From: Cladochytrium replicatum
Lineage: Eukaryota; Chytridiomycota; Chytridiomycetes; Cladochytriales; Cladochytriaceae
NCBI GenBank assembly: GCA_025526935.1
Contig: JAHLKD010000040.1
Location: 248,001-312,000 of the forward strand
Length of the DNA stretch: 64,000 nt
Direction of reading: 5' to 3'
Within the stretch, counting starts at the first letter, position 1; each line of letters starts with the position of its first letter. This document shows positions 56,580 through 64,000 of the stretch, one piece after another. Under the pieces are notes generated by a model. That model was not told the origin of the DNA. It did not search any database and was given only the letters and a program-made list of their open reading frames with translations. The position numbers were made by a program, and so were the translations under genes.

Positions 56580-57642
56580 TCGAACGATTCCAGTGACAAA
56601 TCCAGTATACTCTGATTTGGTGACATTGCGCTCACCGAACGCACGGAATCCGGTGGGAAGAGAAGTCCAGTGATTTGTTGACCATCATCGTCGTCGAAGT
56701 CGACATACGGGTCAGCGGAACGTCGGTTGAGAAGGAGGCCAGGACCGGAGGTTTCGGTCAGAGTGTCAGAGATCCCGTGCGGAGTGTTGACGGAGAGAGC
56801 GCTTGTCTTGTGAATGCAACAAGTTTCAGATCGTGCAAAGTGACCGGTTGATGCATGCCTACCTGTGAGTTCTTATCCGCCTCACGGGCGACTGCACCAA
56901 CCCCATCATCACGAGGTGCGTGCAAATTCAGAGCAGCTGAATACATAGTGACCGATGTCATAGGAAACACAGAGCCCTGGCAATCCAGAAATTGGAATGG
57001 TTACTCAAGGGTGATTTGAAGATCCAATGCCTTGTTAATACCTGGGAAACGTTTGCCATAACCGATTGAACCAAGCTTGATCTTCCGGTGGTAGCGATAT
57101 CAGCGCCAAGCGCGGTCACCATCATAGAGTTGGTGTACTGGAGGCCCGGCTTTGGTAACAATGGAGGGAATGACGAACGATCAGGCTATTTGGTGACAAC
57201 GTAAGAACGGGAGCAATTGCCACATGTTTCGCTTACGTACCCGCTGGGGAATGTCAACTTCCTGTTGCCCAACGGTTGCACTTGCGGGCCAATCGATGTT
57301 GCCAGGTGGACGGAGTGACGAAGTGGGGGTGGGGGTTCGAGGGTAGCCATGCAACTCTCGTAGACCCGCAGGCGGAAAGGAGGAAGGAGCAGAGCGTCTT
57401 GCAATACCATCGGGAGAATCCGCACTGTTTGCAGGAATCATGCCCGACAGAACACTGCGAGGCATTCCGTTGTTAGACGAGATCTGAAGGTTCGGTTGGT
57501 ATGCCGGCATAGAAACGGACTGTTGGGGTGTACGGTGCCCCGAGCAAACATGAGCATGGTTTGGGGCATGAGGACGAGGGGGTATGTGGTGGACTGAGAT
57601 CGGGCGCTCAATAGCAGGACGAGGCACAGAGAATTGGCCCAT
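56580..57642 (-). CDS. Zinc-finger array gene D: paralogue of gene B without fingers
   Basis: Exon 1 starts MGQFSVPRP and includes QQSVSMPAYQPNLQISSNNG, SSFPPAGLREL and QEVDIPQR, followed by a GTACGT donor. Exon 2 has KPGLQYTNSMMVTALGADIA and QSVMANVSQ. Exon 3 has TMYSAALNLHAPRDDGVGAV. Exon 4 has TSALSVNTPHGISDTLTETS and DPYVDFDDDDGQQITGLLFP. The order and junction phases are as in gene B. The end (about 56580-56620) is uncertain because the last intron can be drawn in more than one way, with a stop in each. No zinc finger was found downstream before gene C. The function is unknown. Confidence 0.6.
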
Positions 57643-59014
57643 CTTGAACTAGCAAGAAAGGACTTGTGAGTGAGAGTCGAGGAATGGATAGTGGAGTGAC
57701 TGTTTCAAAGCGCAAAATTGCATTTTAAAACGTTTAAATATCATCTTGGACAATCAGTCACACGAACACGCGCCACCCAAGTGGGGCGGTGGACCCGCGG
57801 CGCGGTGATCCGGCTCAAACAAATCCCACGAACCTTCATTGAACAATAGAATCGAATGGGATTTTATTCTGCTCGCACTCCCTTCGGTTGCTCATGTTGG
57901 CAGGATCTGATCGGGAAATCGACAGTTGGTATTCCAAGCCCACGCAATTAAATTAACCTTTTGAACCGATGTGAAGACTGAAGATGGGACCGGTCGGATG
58001 GCCAAACGACAAAAAACAATCCCGGGAAACTCTACGTGGTCGAGCTTGGCATTATCCACCCAGCTCATACTATTATATTTAAACTCATAGAATTGAGAAT
58101 GTAAACATGTTCAAGGGCGTTTAGAAGGGGTCAGCCACAGGCGTGTGAACCCATCACACTCTTCGGTGTGAGGATGACACGTGGGGCTAGCACAGCCAAT
58201 CCAATTTTGTTCCTCAATTAGGAATGCAGCACCTGGATGGATGGAGGATGGTCCTGTTGAGATCTTAGTTTGTTGGTTCCTTTTGGGCCTGGCATCAGAC
58301 AAGCCAACTTTATACTATATTAAATGAAGTATGACAATATTTTGAAATTGAGTTATACAATACTTTGAAATTAAAATAAAACTGTGTAGTAAATTTGATA
58401 GAGATTGTAGTAACTTTGATGGTAGGGATGCAGTACTTTTGAAGAAACAAGGACTGGTCCGACTGGCGTGCAGAATGTGAACAAAATCAAGGTCGAGAGT
58501 TCCGACGAAGAGACGTGTACTGGCAAAGAAAGAGGCATTTGGCGCGAACAAAAGGTGTGTATGTGGAACAATACCGTACGGCAATAAAAGCGGGAGTAAA
58601 TCAACATAAATGTGAACAGATAAGATTGGCGGACTCTGCTGGCGGCCATTGCTCCTCAAAAAAAGAAGGAGCCTCTGCGATACCGAAGCCAAGACATGAG
58701 AAATTGGGACCGACTGACTGGAGGTGCAGGCTAAAATGCTATGTCAAAACTGCAAGTGAGCCAGTGCAAAAGAACACCGTAGCGAGGCAATCGATGATAC
58801 GAAGTGTGCAGTAGCAGTGGATCCGAGGAAAATAATTCAAGCAAAAAGGGAATGATGATGTGCAAGACCGAATGCTCAACTAAGGGGGAACGGATCAAAA
58901 GCAAAACAACACAAGAGAACAATGAGAGAAAAGCACTGAATATGGACGGGTCCTTCCAAGGCACCACCGATTCAAAAATCCCGCTGTTTCTTCATCCCAA
59001 ACATTCAAATAATG
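57643..59014. other. Gene-poor interval between genes D and E
   Basis: 1.4 kb. AT-rich, with only short frames on both strands (for example 58315-58692 minus, a Leu/Phe/Ser-rich frame) that show no conserved content. It should include the gene D promoter and the gene E terminator. Confidence 0.5.
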
Positions 59015-61256
59015 TCAAAGAAATCCTTCCTCGTCCTCGTCGGACTCGTATACCTCCTCGTGCGCTTCAAACATGTGTTTGGCGCGCGTTTCGGCCCTGG
59101 TGAAACGACTCGCACAACCCACAATCAAGCATTCAAAGATCTTTTGAACCTCGCTCGCGACGTGCAGAAACTCGAGCAATTTCGTCCGACTCCACAGAAC
59201 TTCCTTGTTCCTCAAAAAAGTTGATCTTCATCCGCACCAACGTGTCCGCAACCAGCTTCTTGGGCATCTTTTCCTTTTGATTTCCCGTACTCTGTCTCCT
59301 AACGGTCTGCTTGCGGGGTATATCATAGTGACTGTTATTTTTCATGTGCCGACGTAGTGCCCTCTCGTCAGGAAACAGCCCGACGCAGTTCGGGTAGTTC
59401 AAGCATCTGATCGTGTACGCTTCCTTGGGCAAGTGTGTCTTTTCGTGTGCGGCCACGTTCGCTTTCCGCGAACGTGTGAAGGAACACCCGGCGATGCTGC
59501 AGTGGTGCACATTTTTCTTTGGTCGGAGTGAGCGTGCGTGGGCGAGTAGGCGCTCGAGTCTGGATTGGGTGATGGAGGTCCTGTCGTTGATGAATGGATT
59601 GATCACACTCTTCTGGATGGCGCTGCTTAGGATAACGTTATGGTGGGGATTGCGGGTCAAGTTCGATGAGGTTGCGAGCCCTGATGCAAATGAAGCGGGC
59701 TGCAGCTTGCTAAGACGGTTAGGCTGAGAAACAAGAATTGGCAAAGTATGCACCTCTGTATTGTGCGTTAATCCAGATCTTGATATAATGTTTGGACTGT
59801 TAAACATCCGTATGTTCTCGGCGAGGTTGTTTCCTTTTCCTTGTCCGATATCCTTGTCTTCCTCAGGATTGAATTGGAGCTGACACATTTTGCCGTGTCC
59901 CGGTTCGACCGGAAAAATCGGCTCAAACTCTCCGTGATCACCTTGTGAGCTACTTGCTGGATGCATAGGAACTGGACCACCGTTGCCGGCCCCGTTGCCC
60001 GTGAGGTTTATGAAGGCTCTTAGCTCTTTTAAGAGAATTTATGATGCACATTCAGTATTAAGGTAAGAAAATCTCTGAAAAAATGGTACCAGGGGCTAGA
60101 TCGTTGTTCTGTGGGGCGGTCTCGTCGTCCAGCCCGCTATTGATGACTGCTTCACGTCGATCTGTTGGTTCCGGCTGCTCAAAAAATGCCATTCCTTGAT
60201 TCTCCGCCGGCTCATTCGGATCCGGTAGGAGAGGAAAATCCGGGTAACGAAATTCGGGTAGGTGACATCCATGCTGTGCTGCAGCACTCCATGCCACAAC
60301 CATGGCCTGTATTTCATCGAGCTCTGTGCTTGTGTCGTAGCTCGTGGGTTGGTTGCCGTCTTGTGCCTTAATAGTGAGAGCAGAGGTTAAAATAAGACAA
60401 GTCAATCACGGGTATCTAGGTACGACCTGAGTCGGTCCGACCGAAGCGGGAAGCTGATGTTCGTAAGGAGTACGAAGTCCTAAAAGCGATTCTGGGGTAG
60501 CATTTGTGCGAGCCGTTCCTGGCGAATCTTCTGGTGAAACGGACGCTAAAGCATAGAGATTCAGTGGGTTGCAATTGAATGAGTGATCGTTAAACCAATC
60601 AATGCCGGCGGAGACGCGGAAGAAGTCTGGTTGGGTGACAAGGATCATCAGAGATGGTTATGATATGTTTGGCAGATACCGACAACGTGCGGAGTAAAGT
60701 GTGAAGCAAGCTGAGGCAAGCCAGCGGCCACAGAGGTTATGGTGCCCGCATCCCATGAGTGAGAGTTTACGGTGCTGTAATTGTTGAGTAGGACAACCGG
60801 TTGACTCTGGACGGGGCACGCCCAGAGTTCAGAGTTTCGGGAAGATAAGCCTGAATACGGGAGCACGTACATGCAGAAAGTAAGAAGATTGACGATCGAT
60901 CCCATAAGTTTCGACATTGTTTCGTTGGGAAAGGTTCTCCTGAATGGAACCATGAAAATCAGTAAGTGAACTCGTGCAGACAGGTCAGACAGAGCACATA
61001 CGTGTGGTGGAGCAAGCTGATGATTGTGGAAGACTTGATGTTTTGGGATGGGATTATGGATGCCGGTTTGGGAGCTGCGCTGCGACGAAGGAACGAGGTA
61101 CCATGAAGTGAATTGATGGAGATGATAATTGGGGTAGCTTTGAGGCACATTGTACGGCTGACAAGCGACAAGATCAACGATGTGACCGGTGTTGCTGGGA
61201 CGGGGATGGGCCATTGGCATGAATCTCTCAGCAGATAGCAGGGATGAGAGGGGCAT
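59015..61256 (-). CDS. Zinc-finger array gene E: C2H2 protein with a frameshift near its C-terminus
   Basis: The N-terminal exons contain MAHPRPSNTGHIVDLVACQP (ATGs at 61256, 61220 and 61214; the last matches the MAQF/MGQF starts of B and D), then NLYALASVSPEDSPGTARTN and DEIQAMVVAWSAAAQHGCHL. The main exon (about 59966-59133) has fingers CSIAGCSFTRSRKANVAAHEKTH and CLNYPNCVGLFPDERALRRHMKNNSH, then KEKMPKKLVADTLVRMKIN, the same helix as in gene A. In a run of six T at this point the frame shifts: the continuing gene-A-like part (KEVLWSRTKLLEFLHVASEV and CLIVGCASRFTRAETRAKHMFEAH) is in another frame and ends EEGFL at 59015. Either the gene is truncated, or a base was added in the homopolymer. 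Confidence 0.65.
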
Positions 61257-61613
61257 TATTGACTGAAAGAAGGGCCGAGCAAGGGACCAAATCAGGCGCA
61301 GATACAGGTAGAATTGAGAACGATAAGTTGTATTGATTGATCCATCATCCATTATTATTATTTCTTGTTTTGGTGCAGCGACGTGCACTGCCACCTGCTT
61401 GGTAGGCGGTATCAGTATCAGCACCGGCCAGCTGACCAGCTGAACCCCAGCGATTCATTCATCGGATCACCGCAAGATCAAGATCGGAATGGAAATGCTT
61501 CGATTGCTTCGATCCGCCACTCCTTATAACTCTCTTGCCATTCTGGGCGACATCGCCGGGCACATGCCCATTTAATATCTCCAACAACGAGTCGATGCTC
61601 TTTGCGCGACACA

Positions 61614-62059
61614 ATGTCTCAACCTCCCTCCAACGTTGGCGTGAACATTGACCCTCTCGTCATGGACCATTCCGATCCTCTCCCCGTAATTCCGCCCCAT
61701 TCAGCCGTCACCTTCCCGGAGATCGAATGGCTTCACACAATAATGCGGAACATTGTCTCATTCGATGGCTGGGACACCGGTTCTGTCCAGCACGACCATA
61801 TGTTCCCTCCGCTTGTACAGTCATCTGGTACAACAGACGATGATCGTGCTACGCCAAACAATGCTCACGGCCAACCTTCACCCACTGCTACTCCTTCCTC
61901 TCATGTAACTGATCACCGCCTCTGACTCCTTTTTGGTGCTCTAACTATGTGATCTAGGACAATCTTGCACTGTCTGCTGAGCTATACGCTCCTGCGAGTT
62001 CCATCCCCATTAGCGTCATCGATTCTATCAACTGTGAACAAAACCCTTCCATTTTCTGA
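61614..62059 (+). CDS. Small unrecognised acidic protein, two exons
   Basis: ATG at 61614 gives MSQPPSNVGVNIDPLVMDHS, TFPEIEWLHTIMRNIVSFDG and a Ser/Thr/Pro-rich stretch. A GTAACT..ATCTAG intron leads to DNLALSAELYAPASSIPISV ending NPSIF before TGA (62057-62059). It is divergent from gene E (about 360 bases between starts). The protein is about 130 residues with no recognised domain. It may be related to the N-terminal regions of the array genes, which have similar Pro/Ser content, but I see no solid alignment. Confidence 0.4.
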
Positions 62060-62830
62060 ACTGTCTGGCTGACTGCACACCCACACCAGAATGCCTATTG
62101 ATGATCGAAATCACTTCCAAGAACTCCAAAGCTTACGTTTGGACTCCACCCTACGACACCGACATTCACTCTTCCAATACCCTTGCTTTTTGTTTCAACT
62201 ATTGTTGATCCTGTAGCGCGCGTTCTTGTTGCTATGGACACGCGGTAGGTCGGCAACGACCGTTTCTAATCTCTCGAGTTACTTGCACAATTTCTTGTCG
62301 TTCACTTGCACTTTATGAGAATCGAAATTGAGCCAGCCTTGATCGACCGTTTTCGCAGCTTTGCAACGACAGCGGCTCGTCATTCAACTTTCATGTTGGG
62401 CGGAGAATATATGGATTTTGTGCTTTCATCAAATTTTTTGAACACTTCGAATTTTGTTGGACCAAACCCAAACAAAATTTGTTCGTCGGCGCTTCAGTTC
62501 AATCCGCAGCTGTGGAAGGCTGCTTGTGCCAGTCCGTATCCCAGTTTTTTTAAAATGCCGCCATATCAAAATTGCATAGCCACCCAAATTTCTTGAGCAG
62601 ACGGTCTGAACAAGTTCTTCCCTCTTGCTCCTCTCCGTCCAGTGAAACGGACATTTTTCCCTGAAGTAGGCGCGGACCGACAATGAGCCTCCTAAACTTG
62701 GTCCCAACAGATTCCTCTGTGGTCGGTGCAGTGTTGCCTGGGACAATACAATCCCACCAGCGAATGCCGAACCGCCCTTCCCTTTCGGTTAACCCCCAAA
62801 TCCCCCCAGTTCAGAACTCTTACGCGAGCA
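62060..62830. other. Intergenic, no gene seen
   Basis: About 770 bases. An ATG-less frame at 62306-62596 has no recognised content. Confidence 0.5.
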
Positions 62831-63315
62831 ATGGTCGCATCAAGCTCTCCTCTTGTTGATGTCGAGGGTGAAGTGGTCACCGACATGTTCTCAACCCAAC
62901 TTGCTGCAGGTGACGAGATTGTCGACCCCACCGTCGCTCCGACCATAACGAATATAGACGCGGCAATCACGTCTCCCGAGCTTGAGCTTTTCAAGAATCT
63001 TTTTCGTGCAAGGGATATAGCCTTGGCTTCAGTCTGGGACCTTACTGAGCAATTGCGGTTGTTTGCGACCATTGCAGCGATCTCGCCCTTTTTGGTGGTA
63101 AACAAGGCAGCGTCCCTACTGCGACCGCTTTTACGTCCCCTGATGCTACCAGGGTAAGAATATGTCGTCTTCTCTGATTCTGATCTCATTTGAAATGGCC
63201 GTTGTGATTCTACTCTTTAAGGGAGGGCACCACTGAGTTCAGCCTCCGCCGAGGAAAGAAGTTCCGAAAGATTGTGCGAGACTGCATGCCTGATTATGAG
63301 ACACTTGAGATCTAA
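62831..63315 (+). CDS. Small unrecognised protein, two exons
   Basis: ATG at 62831 gives MVASSSPLVDVEGEVVTDMF, an acidic segment, then a helical hydrophobic region (FRARDIALASVWDLTEQLRL; AISPFLVVNKAASLLRPLLR). A GTAAGA..TTTAAG intron after LMLPG joins EGTTEFSLRRGKKFRKIVRD with CMPDYETLEI and TAA at 63313-63315. Good splice sites and the change from disordered to helical to basic content support a real gene of about 140 residues. I do not recognise the family. Confidence 0.5.
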
Positions 63316-63798
63316 ATTTTTCAATCCAGAATTCGAACTTTTCCGCGACAAGGACACCTTGATCTTCATTTGAAGTTGTGCCTATCCACCTTTTGTGCTC
63401 ATTCCTGTTCGAAAGCAAAGTTGAAGTAACTGTTTGTTTCATAAGTGTTTGCCGCTGTCGTGGTTCAATTTCACATATGCATAATGCTACTGGTAGCTGG
63501 TCAAAGTGACAAGCTGTCTGCAGGCGTTGACTCCATCCCTCCCCTTCCCACGCCCACTCACCAAGCCACGCACCACCCAACAGCAACTCGATTTGAATCT
63601 TGGAGGAGCAGCGACCCCAGAATTGAGCTATATTAGAGCAGAAACTTAACTATCCGGGGACCAGGTGAGCATGTTTTGGTAGCGATGATGATTATGTTCA
63701 TAATTGATTCAGTACATATCAGAATTTCCAGAATTTTAGCTAATCTTGGCAGAACACGTTCTGTTGTGCTGATTGGCCTGCCGAAATACTTAAAAGAA

Positions 63799-64000
63799 AT
63801 GTCGCTGTTCAGAGCGGAAGACATCAGCCTGATCCAGCTGTACATCCCCCTGGAAATTGCCCAACCCACCGTTGCCGAGCTGGGCGAACTGGGCCAGGTC
63901 GAGTTTTTGGATGTGCGTAGGGTGGAATATCCGCTTGTAATGTACGGCTGATCTGTACTTATTTAAAGCTCAACCCGAACGTAAATGCCTTCCAACGAGC
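63799..64000 (+). CDS. VPH1: V-ATPase V0 subunit a, N-terminus (3' partial)
   Basis: Large membrane subunit of the proton-pumping V-ATPase (Vph1/Stv1 family). The first exon encodes MSLFRAEDISLIQLYIPLEI with ELGELGQVEFLD, which matches the start of all fungal V-ATPase a subunits (MSLFRSEEMSLVQLYI; LGELGLVQFRD). A GTGCGT donor at 63913 and an AAAG acceptor ending at 63968 give a 56-base intron, and the next exon begins LNPNVNAFQR, the expected continuation. The gene runs off the right edge, so its length and any later changes cannot be judged. Confidence 0.93.

Overview
The window is nuclear DNA of a fungus. Most genes are split by short introns of about 45-65 bases with GT..AG ends, and the conserved proteins are typical single-copy fungal or eukaryotic ones: Ku70, MTFP1, mitochondrial uL23, WDR82/Swd2, FAF2/UBXD8, an Ofd1/Tpa1 dioxygenase, Ddi1, Rpt6, Qcr8, Mo25, Yih1/IMPACT and the V-ATPase a subunit. 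A secreted LysM protein and a protein with ankyrin-like repeats ending in a double tryptophan are also present. I infer an early-diverging, chytrid-like fungus, but the sequence alone does not settle the phylum.

Layout. 1-1.6 kb: the C-terminal part of a serine-rich protein with internal repeats and PPxY motifs. 1.9-7.7 kb: four compact housekeeping genes in two divergent pairs (Ku70/MTFP1 and uL23m/WDR82). 8.2-11 kb: a decayed Ty1/copia retroelement on the minus strand, next to an LTR-like repeat that recurs at 40.06 kb. 11.7-22.3 kb: a quinone-reductase-like MDR enzyme, then four plus-strand genes (FAF2, Ofd1/Tpa1-like, Ddi1, Rpt6), three of which act in ubiquitin-proteasome degradation. 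22.5-28.9 kb: a two-LysM secreted protein, an Elongin-C-like BTB plus leucine-rich-repeat protein, and a coiled-coil/PPxY protein that is a paralogue of the gene at the left edge. 29-32.8 kb: Qcr8, Mo25 and a short-chain dehydrogenase lacking the usual Tyr-Lys pair. 33-39 kb: an OPT transporter relic, the ankyrin-like protein, a bHLH factor, Yih1/IMPACT and an unrecognised multi-exon gene. 40-41.1 kb: a retroelement gag relic. 41.4-45 kb: an LRR protein with a cysteine-containing tail and a LURP-one-related protein.

46.8-61.4 kb is an accessory region. Its main content is a head-to-tail, minus-strand array of related genes (A at 48.1-50.2, B at 51.6-52.8, C at 54.0-55.6, D at 56.6-57.6, E at 59.0-61.3 kb). 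A, C and E carry C2H2 zinc fingers. B and D are clear duplicates of each other, including the non-coding DNA downstream. A finger relic beside B and the C-terminus of E are each broken by a frameshift. This array, the two PPxY/WWER paralogues and the BTB-LRR protein are the least familiar content of the window. The right end holds two small unrecognised genes and the first exons of the V-ATPase a subunit.

Exon boundaries were read by eye from splice signals and protein similarity, so most gene limits are models. The start codons are the least certain part.
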